Assembly (NCBI GenBank): GCA_036395835.1 | Contig: DASWCW010000270.1 | Span: 1 to 12,474, forward strand | Reading direction: 5' to 3' | DNA length: 12,474 nt | Origin: AP-16 sp036395835 | GTDB lineage: Bacteria; Pseudomonadota; Alphaproteobacteria; Rhizobiales; Xanthobacteraceae | In this document: positions 1-7,095 of the stretch, piece by piece | Position numbering within the stretch: position 1 is the first letter of the stretch | Layout of the letters: each line of letters opens with the position of its first letter | Made by a program: the position numbers and the translations under genes | Notes under the pieces: model-generated | What the model saw: the letters and a program-made list of their open reading frames with translations, nothing else | Databases searched by the model: none | What the model was told of the DNA's origin: nothing

Positions 1-1814
1 CGGTAGGTGCGCTCGTCCACGACCTTGAAACCCATGTTCTCCAGGACAGGCACGCGCTCCGAGAGCGGGATCGGCCGCTCGCGGCAGAAGACCTTGAGGC
101 CCGCCGCGCCGGGATCCTCGCCGCGCCGCGCGTAGAACTCGACGCCGAGCGGCGCGGCTGCGGACAGGCCCTCGATCATGCGGATGTCGCCGATCGCGAC
201 GTTCGCGCCGCAATCCTCGCGATAGCTCGCCGGAAAGGCTTGGGCATAGCGCCGCAGCAGCGCCTGCGCCTTGGGTGGGTCGTGCACCAGGGCGAGCGCT
301 TCCGCGAGCGCATCGGTCCAGGTCCGGATGATCCGCTCGACCGCCTGCTCCAGCGTCGAGCGATCGGGATTGGGTGTGGCGCCCTCGAACCGGGCGATGA
401 TGAAATGCACGCGCACCAGCGGCCCTTCGGGGAAAAACGGGTAGAAGGCGACGGGGCGGCCCTTGTAGATATCGCCGAGGAAATTGCCGATCGCGATCCG
501 GGTGGCGCTGTCGTAACGCTCGCGCGGCACGAACACGAGCACCGAGACGAACCGGTCGAAGCGGTCGCGTCGCGCCAGCACGCGCACGCGCGGACGTTCG
601 TCGAGATAGAGGATCTCGATCGCAAAGCGCAACAGCGTGTCCTCGTCGATCTGGAACAGCTCGTCGCGCGGATAGCTTTCGAGCACGTTGACGAGCGCCT
701 TGCCGGAGTGTCCCCCGGGATCGAGACCGGTGCGCCGGATCACGGCGTCGACCTTGCGCCGCAGGTACGGAATGGTCTGCGGCGGCCGCGTGTAGACGGT
801 CGAGGTGAACAGGCCGACGATGCGGAATTCGCCGGCGACCCGGCCGTCCCGGTCGAAACGCTTGACGCCGATGTACTCCATGTGCACCCGGCGATGCACC
901 CGCGAGCGCACGTTGGCCTTGGTGATGATCAGCGCCTTCGGTTCCCTCAGGAACTCCAGGATCTCCGGCGTGATCGTCACGAACTCATGCCCGCGCCGCA
1001 GAATGCGAACATCGCGCGCGCGCAGGATGCCGAGCCCGGTCTCGAACTTCGGCTCGACCTCGCCGCCTTCGGACGGAAACGCATATTCGCGCACGCCCAG
1101 AAAAGTGAAATTGTCGGCGGTCAGCCATTCCAGGAACTGCACCGCCTCGGCGACTTCATCGACCGGCAGCGGCGGCGGATTGCTGCGCATGTCGGCGATG
1201 ACCTCGCGGACGCGCCCAAGCATCGGCCGCCAATCCTCGACGCTGACGCGCACGTCGGCGAGCGCCTGCTCGATCGATTGGACGAGGGCGGCGCGGCGCG
1301 CCTCGTCCTCGACGCGTTCGGCGTGGATATGGATGAAGCTTTCCCGCTGTGCCGCTGCGCTCGACGCGGCCTCGCCGTAGAACCCGATCAGGCTTCCGGT
1401 GCTGTCGCGCTCGATCGCGAACACGGGATGCACCACGAGCCGCACGTCGAGATCCTGCTCGGTCAATTCGCCCATGATCGAATCGAGCAGGAATGGCATG
1501 TTGTCGTTGACGATCTCGAGGATCGAGACCGTGCGGATGCGCTCCGATCCGATCTGACCGTTGCGGGACTGCATCCGTATCTTCGCCGTGCCGGGGCTAC
1601 GCGCCTCGAGGAACAGCCAGGCTTCCTCGGCGAGCGCGGCGATCTCGCGCGGCTCGTAGCGCGCCAGGTCCTCCGGCGCCGCACGCGCGAACATCTGGGC
1701 CGCGAAGCTTTCCGGCATGTCGCCGTGCAGGCCGGTCAGGATGGTCGCCGCCCGTTCGATCAGGCGGCGTGCTGCACGCTGGTCTTCGGTGTCGAGCAGA
1801 CCTTCCAAAGCCAT
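1..1814 (-). CDS. NAD-dependent glutamate dehydrogenase, large (about 180 kDa) type; N-terminal part, runs off the left edge
   Basis: The enzyme oxidatively deaminates L-glutamate to 2-oxoglutarate and ammonia with NAD+ in the cytoplasm, linking amino-acid breakdown to the TCA cycle. The reverse complement reads as 604 codons with no stop down to base 1. The protein starts MALEGLLDTEDQRAARRLIE and carries the family's N-terminal motif NDNMPFLLDS at residues 103-112, followed by LVVHPVFAIERD. Further in are LTADNFTFLG (231-240) and FVSVLVFVPRERYDSATR (422-439). Family members are about 1,600 residues, with ACT-like regulatory segments first and the Rossmann-type catalytic part later. Only the regulatory N-terminal third is therefore here, and catalytic residues cannot be checked. 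The ATG at 1814 has GGAG six bases upstream, which supports this start. The gene is divergent from the peroxidase-like gene across about 140 bp. The long plus-strand frame over the same bases is a shadow. Confidence 0.95.
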   Translation of the reverse strand, partial: MALEGLLDTEDQRAARRLIERAATILTGLHGDMPESFAAQMFARAAPEDLARYEPREIAALAEEAWLFLEARSPGTAKIRMQSRNGQIGSERIRTVSILEIVNDNMPFLLDSIMGELTEQDLDVRLVVHPVFAIERDSTGSLIGFYGEAASSAAAQRESFIHIHAERVEDEARRAALVQSIEQALADVRVSVEDWRPMLGRVREVIADMRSNPPPLPVDEVAEAVQFLEWLTADNFTFLGVREYAFPSEGGEVEPKFETGLGILRARDVRILRRGHEFVTITPEILEFLREPKALIITKANVRSRVHRRVHMEYIGVKRFDRDGRVAGEFRIVGLFTSTVYTRPPQTIPYLRRKVDAVIRRTGLDPGGHSGKALVNVLESYPRDELFQIDEDTLLRFAIEILYLDERPRVRVLARRDRFDRFVSVLVFVPRERYDSATRIAIGNFLGDIYKGRPVAFYPFFPEGPLVRVHFIIARFEGATPNPDRSTLEQAVERIIRTWTDALAEALALVHDPPKAQALLRRYAQAFPASYREDCGANVAIGDIRMIEGLSAAAPLGVEFYARRGEDPGAAGLKVFCRERPIPLSERVPVLENMGFKVVDERTY

Positions 1815-1944
1815 GGTCGCTCCGCCGGCGTCGGGGGCTGCAAGTCTCCGCGATTGGCCCGGCGGCGTCGAGGGGAAAGACCACGAAGGTTTCGGCGCGC
1901 GCCGCAACCCGGTAGGCTGGCCGAGAATCTCGCCCGCATGCATT

Positions 1945-1949
1945 GGAGG
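1945..1949 (+). promoter_or_regulatory. Shine-Dalgarno GGAGG that sets the GTG 1955 start
   Basis: GGAGG lies five bases before GTG 1955. The alternative TTG start at 1943 would put this site inside the coding sequence with no ribosome-binding site of its own. Confidence 0.7.
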
Positions 1950-1954
1950 CTGCC

Positions 1955-2710
1955 GTGGAAAAGCGAACTCGCAACCCCCGTAAAGCCGCGCAGCGTCGCA
2001 GTGGAGCGGCCAAGGCCTTGCGCGCGCGCTCCGGCCCGCGCACGACCGCTTCGGCCCGAGCAAGTTTTCGCAAGGACTCGGCTGCGCTGAAAGCTCCGGC
2101 CGTGCCGGGCGGGGCAGCCGCAACGGACGATACCGTCATCACCGCGCTCGATCTCGACGCCGCGCCGCTCGGTCCGGCGATGGCCGCCTATTTCGACAAG
2201 TGCCGGGAGAAGCTCGGCTTCGTGCCCAACGTGCTCAAGGCCTATGCGTTCGACATGGCCAAGCTCGAAGCCTTCGTGGCGATGTACAACGATTTGATGC
2301 TGGCGCCCTCCGGGCTTTCCAAGCTCGAGCGCGAGATCATCGCGGTCGCGGTCTCCTCCCACAACCGCTGTTATTATTGCCTGGTTGCGCATGGGGCCGC
2401 AGTGCGGCAGCTCGCCGGCGATCCGGTGCTGGGCGAGCTGATGGTGATGAACTATCGCGCCGCGAAGCTGACGCGCCGGCACCGCGCCATGCTCGACTTT
2501 GCCGAAAAGCTCACCGCGGAGCCGTGGCAGGTCGAGGAAGCGGATCGCGAAACACTGCGCAAGGCCGGATTTTCCGATCGCGACATCTGGGATATCGCGG
2601 CGGTCGCCGCGTTCTTCAACATGAGCAACCGGATCGCATCCGCGACCGACATGCGGCCGAATCGCCTCTATCACGCCCAGGCGCGCACGAGTGCCGAGGA
2701 ACCGTTGTGA
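1955..2710 (+). CDS. Peroxidase-related protein, AhpD-like (carboxymuconolactone decarboxylase family), with a basic N-terminal tail
   Basis: This is an AhpD-fold protein of the 'uncharacterised peroxidase-related enzyme' group. Relatives reduce peroxides through a redox-active cysteine pair; the true substrate is unknown. Counting from the GTG at 1955 (251 residues), the motif is complete: Glu127, then CYYC with Cys139 and Cys142, then His146. This is the E-x11-C-x2-C-x3-H spacing of AhpD. The core runs from about residue 70 (YFDKCREKLGFVPNVLKAY) to the end. Residues 1-60 are an Ala/Arg/Lys-rich, probably disordered tail that the usual (about 190 aa) family members lack. A longer reading from TTG at 1943 is possible, but GGAGG at 1945-1949 sits five bases before GTG 1955 and decides for the latter. 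The stop overlaps the proposed GTG start of ggt, so the two are likely co-transcribed and translationally coupled. Confidence 0.87.
   Translation: MEKRTRNPRKAAQRRSGAAKALRARSGPRTTASARASFRKDSAALKAPAVPGGAAATDDTVITALDLDAAPLGPAMAAYFDKCREKLGFVPNVLKAYAFDMAKLEAFVAMYNDLMLAPSGLSKLEREIIAVAVSSHNRCYYCLVAHGAAVRQLAGDPVLGELMVMNYRAAKLTRRHRAMLDFAEKLTAEPWQVEEADRETLRKAGFSDRDIWDIAAVAAFFNMSNRIASATDMRPNRLYHAQARTSAEEPL
2696..2700 (+). promoter_or_regulatory. Shine-Dalgarno GAGGA favouring the GTG 2707 start of ggt
   Basis: GAGGA lies six bases before GTG 2707, inside the last codons of the upstream gene. ATG 2746 has only a weak GGCGG about ten bases upstream. The site, together with the GTGA overlap, suggests translational coupling. 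Confidence 0.55.
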
Positions 2711-4533
2711 ACGATCTCGCGCAAAAACGCGGCGGTCGTTCCCGCATGAACGCAGGCGCATACGTCAGAGGTCGGCGATCATGGATTCCGGGTCTCGGCC
2801 TTCGGCCTCGCCCGGAAGGACGAGCTTGGGGCAGGTACTGCGTAGCGCTGATCCTCGCGTTCCTCGCGTTGCTCCCGGCCGCGCGCAGCGAAACGCCGTT
2901 CCGGCCGGCGCAAGCGGTCCTCGCCCATCAGGCGATGGTCGTGAGCCAGGAGAAGCGAGCAACCCGCGTCGGGCGCGAGGTGCTGCAAAACGGCGGCAAC
3001 GCCGTGGATGCGGCGGTCGCGGTCGCCTTTGCGCTCGCGGTGACGCATCCGCAGGCGGGCAATCTCGGCGGCGGCGGGTTCATGCTGATCCGGCTCGCCG
3101 ACGGCACCGCGAGCGCCATCGATTATCGCGAGACCGCGCCGCAGGCAGCGACCCGCGACATGTTCCTCGACCACAATGGCGACTATGATCCCAAGAAATC
3201 CCGCGAGTCCGGCCTTGCCGTCGGCGTTCCCGGGACGGTCGCGGGACTGGCGCTGGCGCTCGAGAAATACGGCTCGGGCACATTCGCGCTTGCCGACCTG
3301 ATGGCGCCGGCGATCGCGCTCGCCCGCGACGGCATTCCGGTCGAGGACGAGCTTGCGGATTCGCTGCCGCGGGCCGCGCCGCGGCTCGCCCGCTTTCCCG
3401 CCGCGGCGAAGATCTTCCTCCAACCCAATGGCGCGGCGCTCGCGCCCGGCGACAACCTGGTGCAGGCCGATCTCGCGCGCGCGCTCGAAACGATCGCGCG
3501 GCAGGGACCGAGCGCCTTCTACGAGGGCTCGATCCCGCAACGCATCGTCGACAGCGTGCGGGAAGCCGGCGGAATTCTCAGCCGCGAGGACCTGCGGGAT
3601 TACCGGGCGGTGGAACGCGTGCCGGTGCGCGGCAGTTATCGCGGCTACGAGATCCTCTCCATGCCGCCGCCCTCCTCCGGCGGCGTGCATTTGATCGAGA
3701 TGCTCAACATTCTGGAAGCCTACCCGCTCGATCGCCTCGGCGCGCGATCGCCCGCGGCACTGCATCTGATGATCGAAGCGATGAAGCGCGCCTACGCGGA
3801 TCGCGCGAAATTTCTCGGCGACGCCGATCAGGTCAGCGTTCCGGTCGAGCGCCTGATCTCGAAATCCTATGCGGCCGAGTTGCGCAAGACCATCGACCCC
3901 GAGCATGCCACGCCGGCGGGCGCGCTGCGCGCCGGCGGCCCCGCCGAGCACGAAGGCGACCACACCACGCATTTCTCGGTGATCGACCGCTTCGGCAACG
4001 CGGTCGCCAACACCTACACGCTCAATCTGAACTACGGGCTCGGCCTCGTCGCCGAGGGCACCGGCATCCTGCTCAACAACGAGCTCGACGATTTTGCGGC
4101 AAAACCCGGCGCGCCGAACGCCTTCGGGCTCATCGGCGGCGAAGCCAACGCGCCGGGCCCGGGCAAGCGGCCGCTCTCCTCGATGAGCCCGACTATCGTG
4201 CTCAAGGACGGCAAGCCGTGGCTGATCACGGGATCGCCCGGCGGCAGCCGCATCATCACCATCGTGCTGCAGGTGATCCTCGACGTCATCGATTTTCGCC
4301 AAGACATCGCCCAAGCGGTGAGCGCGCCGCGCGTGCACGACCAATGGCTGCCGGACGTTGTGACGGCAGAGAGAGGGTTCGCCGAGGACACGATCCGGCA
4401 GCTCGAAGCGCTCGGCCACAGGCTGTATGTCGGCGGTACCTGGGGCTCGGCGAACTCGATCCTGATCGCGCCCGACGCCATCACCGGCGCTGCCGACCCG
4501 CGCACCCGCGGCGCCGCCGCGGAAGGCGAATGA
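2707..4533 (+). CDS. ggt: Gamma-glutamyltransferase (glutathione hydrolase), exported
   Basis: The enzyme cleaves or transfers the gamma-glutamyl group of glutathione and related compounds, normally in the periplasm after self-cleavage into two subunits. Numbering from GTG 2707 (608 aa), the autoprocessing and nucleophile threonine is Thr420 in GDHTTHFSV. The gamma-glutamate-binding Arg is Arg141 (DYRETAP). The substrate-site motifs NTYTLN (435-440), LLNNELDDF (455-463), RPLSSMSP (488-495) and GSPGGS (509-514) are all present, so the enzyme looks active. A hydrophobic signal core, YCVALILAFLALLPAARS (44-61), precedes the mature start near ETPFRP. GTG 2707 overlaps the upstream stop as GTGA and has GAGGA at 2696-2700; ATG 2746 is an in-frame alternative with a weaker site. 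The n-region of the signal peptide is unusually long because a palindromic repeat (2781-2823) is translated within it. The stop overlaps the next gene's start (ATGA). Confidence 0.95.
   Translation: MNDLAQKRGGRSRMNAGAYVRGRRSWIPGLGLRPRPEGRAWGRYCVALILAFLALLPAARSETPFRPAQAVLAHQAMVVSQEKRATRVGREVLQNGGNAVDAAVAVAFALAVTHPQAGNLGGGGFMLIRLADGTASAIDYRETAPQAATRDMFLDHNGDYDPKKSRESGLAVGVPGTVAGLALALEKYGSGTFALADLMAPAIALARDGIPVEDELADSLPRAAPRLARFPAAAKIFLQPNGAALAPGDNLVQADLARALETIARQGPSAFYEGSIPQRIVDSVREAGGILSREDLRDYRAVERVPVRGSYRGYEILSMPPPSSGGVHLIEMLNILEAYPLDRLGARSPAALHLMIEAMKRAYADRAKFLGDADQVSVPVERLISKSYAAELRKTIDPEHATPAGALRAGGPAEHEGDHTTHFSVIDRFGNAVANTYTLNLNYGLGLVAEGTGILLNNELDDFAAKPGAPNAFGLIGGEANAPGPGKRPLSSMSPTIVLKDGKPWLITGSPGGSRIITIVLQVILDVIDFRQDIAQAVSAPRVHDQWLPDVVTAERGFAEDTIRQLEALGHRLYVGGTWGSANSILIAPDAITGAADPRTRGAAAEGE
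2781..2823. repeat. Palindromic REP-like element inside the 5' end of ggt
   Basis: The core is TTCCGGG (2786-2792) paired with CCCGGAA (2811-2817). Inside it GGCC (2797-2800) pairs with GGCC (2804-2807) over a TTC loop. The flanks ATGGA and GGACGA match, from memory, the ends of the abundant 'ATGGATTCCGGG...CCCGGAATGACG' palindromes of Bradyrhizobium and relatives. Here the element is read in the ggt frame as SWIPGLGLRPRPEGRAW. I see only this copy in the window. Confidence 0.65.
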
Positions 4534-5219
4534 GGCGTCGGTGGGTTTGGGGAATGATCGGCGCCGCCTTCGTGGCGGGTCTGGTGTTCGCGTTCTTCCG
4601 CGCCGGCGAGCTGCTCGATCGCTTTGCGCCGTTCGATCTCGACGCCCCGCCGAATTTGTTCACCCCGATCCATCTGCTGGTGTTTCAGCGCGACCCGGGC
4701 CGCTGCTTCGCCGCCATCGACAGCGGTCGTGTCGGCTATGAGCGCGCGCCGGATCGTCCGCTCGAAAACGGCTGCGGCTATGATCATGCCGCGCTGCTGA
4801 CGCGATCCAAACTCTCCTACGGCGGCGGCGTGCTGCTGCGCTGTCCGGCGCTGGTCGCGCTGTTGCTGTGGGAGCGCCACGTGGTCGAGCCGGCCGCGAA
4901 GCGGGAGCTAGGCCGGCGGATCACGGCGATCCGCCAGCTGGGCACCTATTCGTGCCGCAACATCAATCACGCGGCGTTCGGCCGGCGCAGCCAGCACGCG
5001 CGCGCGAACGCCATCGATATCGCGTCGTTCCGGACCGACGACGGATCGATCATCTCGGTCGCCCGGGACTGGAGCGATGCCGGGCCGCGCGGAAAATTCC
5101 TGCACGCGGTGCGGGACGGCGCCTGCCGCTTCTTCGGCGTCGTGCTCTCGCCGGACTACAATGCGCTGCATCGCGATCATCTTCATCTCGATACCAGCCT
5201 GTGGAGCGTGTGCCGGTGA
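4530..5219 (+). CDS. Extensin-like family protein, membrane-anchored, with a possible metal site
   Basis: The 229-aa protein has an N-terminal RRRW stretch and one membrane segment (about residues 7-23, VWGMIGAAFVAGLVFAF), so it is probably anchored with its domain in the periplasm. The rest matches the extensin-like C-terminal domain common in alphaproteobacteria. SQHARANAID (Ser154, His156, Asp163) and HRDHLHLD (His214, His217, His219) resemble the zinc ligands of LAS-type peptidases such as VanY and MepA. A peptidoglycan-hydrolysing role is therefore plausible but unproven. Six cysteines (59, 82, 105, 142, 199, 228) suggest disulfides, which fits the periplasm. ATG 4530 overlaps the ggt stop as ATGA, with GGAAGG just upstream. 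It is the last gene of the coupled three-gene unit. Confidence 0.88.
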   Translation: MRRRWVWGMIGAAFVAGLVFAFFRAGELLDRFAPFDLDAPPNLFTPIHLLVFQRDPGRCFAAIDSGRVGYERAPDRPLENGCGYDHAALLTRSKLSYGGGVLLRCPALVALLLWERHVVEPAAKRELGRRITAIRQLGTYSCRNINHAAFGRRSQHARANAIDIASFRTDDGSIISVARDWSDAGPRGKFLHAVRDGACRFFGVVLSPDYNALHRDHLHLDTSLWSVCR

Positions 5220-5255
5220 GGCGCGAGCACTACCTCGGCCCCACGTGCTTGCGCA

Positions 5256-6409
5256 TCAGGCCTTGAGGCTGAGCGCCGCCATCGCATAGCCGCCGGCCGC
5301 GCCATCGACGAAATGAAAGTGGTTGCCGTACATCGTCGGCGTGATGCAGGTGACCAGCGCGTCGGATTGCCGGTGGAGACCGTGGCGCGCGATTCCCCGC
5401 TGTGCCGCGTCCGCGAGCAGCGTGCCGATCTTGCCCGCCAATGCTCCGTGCAATCGAGCGTCATGCGCAGGGCGTCATCGTATTTGCGGAAATCCGAATT
5501 CTCGACGAGCTCGCCGTAATAGGCCTCGGGAGAGAATCGCCCGACCTTGATGCGGAAGCGGAAGATGAGAGACGACAACAGCGTCCGAATGCCGACGTCG
5601 ATCCGATCGAGCCACAGCGGGCGTCCGGGCTTGTGTCGCGACCGCGCTTCGAGCTCGAGACCCGTCGGCGGCCATTTGACCCGTAACGACCCCGTGGAAA
5701 CCGGCCGGCCGGCTTCTTCCGTGTCGGACGTGAGCGCGAGCAGCGATTGGAGCAATTGCCAATACTCGGGGCTCGCCCGCGGCGTCGCCGGCACGACGAG
5801 GAGCGAGAGAATCGTCCCGCGCGCCGAGGCCACCTTCTCGAACCGGCAGGACAGGTTGGTGAGATCGGGGCGCGTGCCGGGCGGCGCCGCCTCGACGTTG
5901 CAGGCGCCGCGCTTCATCTCCTTCTCGGCCCAGGCAAGCCCCCCGCCGGAGAACATGGCGTAGCTGACGTTTCGCGATGGTGCGTAGCGCGCGATCCGCA
6001 CGTCGAGCCCCTCATCGCGGATCGCCGCCACCGGCACCATGGCGGCGCGCAGCGACATGGCGAGCTCCTCCCGCGCGTAAACGATCGTCGCCGCAAGCGC
6101 CTCGCGCGCGACGTTCGCGCGATTTTCGGGCACCGCGAAGCTCGCGCCGTCGCCGCCGAACACGAACGGGAAATCGTGGGTACCCAGCGCATTCGCGACC
6201 GCGGCGATGACGGATGCGCCGGCGATGTTCACGGATTTGTAGCCGCCCGCCGCAATCGCCGCGGTCGAGCTCACCACGTCGGCGAGCCCCAGCACCCAGC
6301 CGTCCGGCAGCGGCAGATACCGTTTGGCGTCGGTGACCTCTTCGAAGCGCGTGAAGACCGGGACGCTCGCGAAGAAATCGGTTTCGGCGAGACGTCCCGG
6401 TGATGCCAT
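5256..6409 (-). pseudogene. DUF3095 family protein gene, disrupted by a single-base frameshift
   Basis: The minus strand encodes a DUF3095-type protein, a family of unknown function that looks related to nucleotide cyclases. The N-terminal part starts MASPGRLAETDFFASVPVF and has GLADVVSSTAAI and FVFGGDGASF, reminiscent of cyclase metal-binding and GGD motifs. Homology runs in one frame to RMTLDCTE (residue 322, near 5444). It then continues in another frame as ALAGKIGTLLADAAQRG through FVDGAAGGYAMAALSLKA, which is the family's expected ending. One missing base near 5444-5447 explains this; repaired, the product would be about 385 aa. Without repair the protein gains about 85 unrelated residues and ends at 5183, running into the extensin-like gene. 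It may be a true pseudogene or an assembly error. The start at 6409 is uncertain; 6457 is an in-frame alternative. Confidence 0.8.
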
Positions 6410-6480
6410 GGCGCGCGTTGTCGGGTTGCGGGTTCCCGCCCGAACGCAGTTTAGCATGGCGAGCGCATCGATGCCGCCAT

Positions 6481-6504
6481 GCCTGACCCATTGCCGAGTC
6501 AGGC
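6481..6504 (-). terminator. Hairpin downstream of the CBS gene, weak terminator candidate
   Basis: GCCTGAC (6481-6487) and GTCAGGC (6498-6504) are a perfect 7-bp inverted repeat with a 10-base loop, about 60 bp past the stop of the CBS gene. No T-run follows on the minus strand, so it is not a standard intrinsic terminator. It could equally be an operator in front of the DUF3095 gene. Confidence 0.2.
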
Positions 6505-6562
6505 GCTCGCGATGCGTGTCGGCTCGCAGCAGTACTTTCCCGCCAGGCCGGGTAGTGTCGAC

Positions 6563-6991
6563 TCAGCGCCGCGGATTCTCGGTCGCCTCGGAAACGCCCT
6601 TGAGCGCCTTGGAGGCCGCACCGCCGGCCGCGCGTCCCAGGTCAGCGAGCGCGACGACGCCGGTGAGCCGCTTGTTGCGGTTCAACACCGGCAATCTGCG
6701 CACCTGATGCTCGCTCATCACCTTGGCGGCTTGCTCCACGTCGTCGTCCTCGAAGCAATAATAGACGCGCTCGGACATCACTTCGCGCACCGCGGTATTT
6801 CCGCCCGCGCGGTCTTCGGCGACGGCCCGCACCACGATGTCGCGATCCGTCACCATCCCGACCAAACGATCGTTCTCGCCGACCGGGAGCGCGCCGACGT
6901 TGTCCGCGCGCATCTTGCGCGCCGCATCGCGGATCGTGGTGTTCGGATCGACGATGTCGACGGAACGGGTCATGATTTCCTGGATCTGCAT
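6563..6991 (-). CDS. Two-CBS-domain protein
   Basis: The 142-aa cytoplasmic protein consists almost entirely of one CBS pair, a module that binds adenosyl nucleotides and acts as an energy or stress sensor. CBS1 spans about residues 1-58 (MQIQEIMTRSVDIVDPNTTI ... GMVTDRDIVVR). CBS2 spans about 66-122 (VREVMSERVYYCFEDDDVEQ ... LTGVVALADLGR). A short Ala/Gly/Ser-rich tail follows. No effector domain is attached, so its partner is not visible. ATG 6991 has a strong purine-rich site (AGGGAGAGG) just upstream. It lies 104 bp downstream of the hydrolase-phosphoribosyltransferase fusion on the same strand and may be co-transcribed with it, but the gap is long enough for its own promoter. Confidence 0.93.
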   Translation of the reverse strand: MQIQEIMTRSVDIVDPNTTIRDAARKMRADNVGALPVGENDRLVGMVTDRDIVVRAVAEDRAGGNTAVREVMSERVYYCFEDDDVEQAAKVMSEHQVRRLPVLNRNKRLTGVVALADLGRAAGGAASKALKGVSEATENPRR

Positions 6992-7095
6992 GGGCCTCTC
7001 CCTTTGGCTTTTACGGCTTGGGTCAAGGAAGTAATGACCGGCGGGCGACGGGGGTTTCGGGCCGCGGCGAATATTTCGGCGGCCCGTTCGGCCGA

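Noticed and set aside
240..2090. 616-aa plus-strand frame
   Set aside because: Antisense shadow of the glutamate dehydrogenase gene; the translation is Arg/Asp/His-rich with no recognisable domain, typical of antisense frames in high-GC DNA.
1760..2761. 333-aa minus-strand frame
   Set aside because: Overlaps both the GDH start and the whole AhpD-like gene; no domain recognised.
2779..4419. 546-aa minus-strand frame opposite ggt
   Set aside because: Shadow of ggt, whose catalytic motifs are all on the plus strand.
4032..4880. 282-aa minus-strand frame
   Set aside because: Antisense to the end of ggt and the start of the extensin-like gene; no domain seen.
5747..6403. 218-aa plus-strand frame
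   Set aside because: Antisense to the DUF3095 gene, which has family motifs on the minus strand.
6422..6442. GC-rich hairpin CGGGTTGCGGGTTCCCGCCCG upstream of the DUF3095 gene
   Set aside because: Short and imperfect, with no T-run or conserved context; expected by chance at this GC content.
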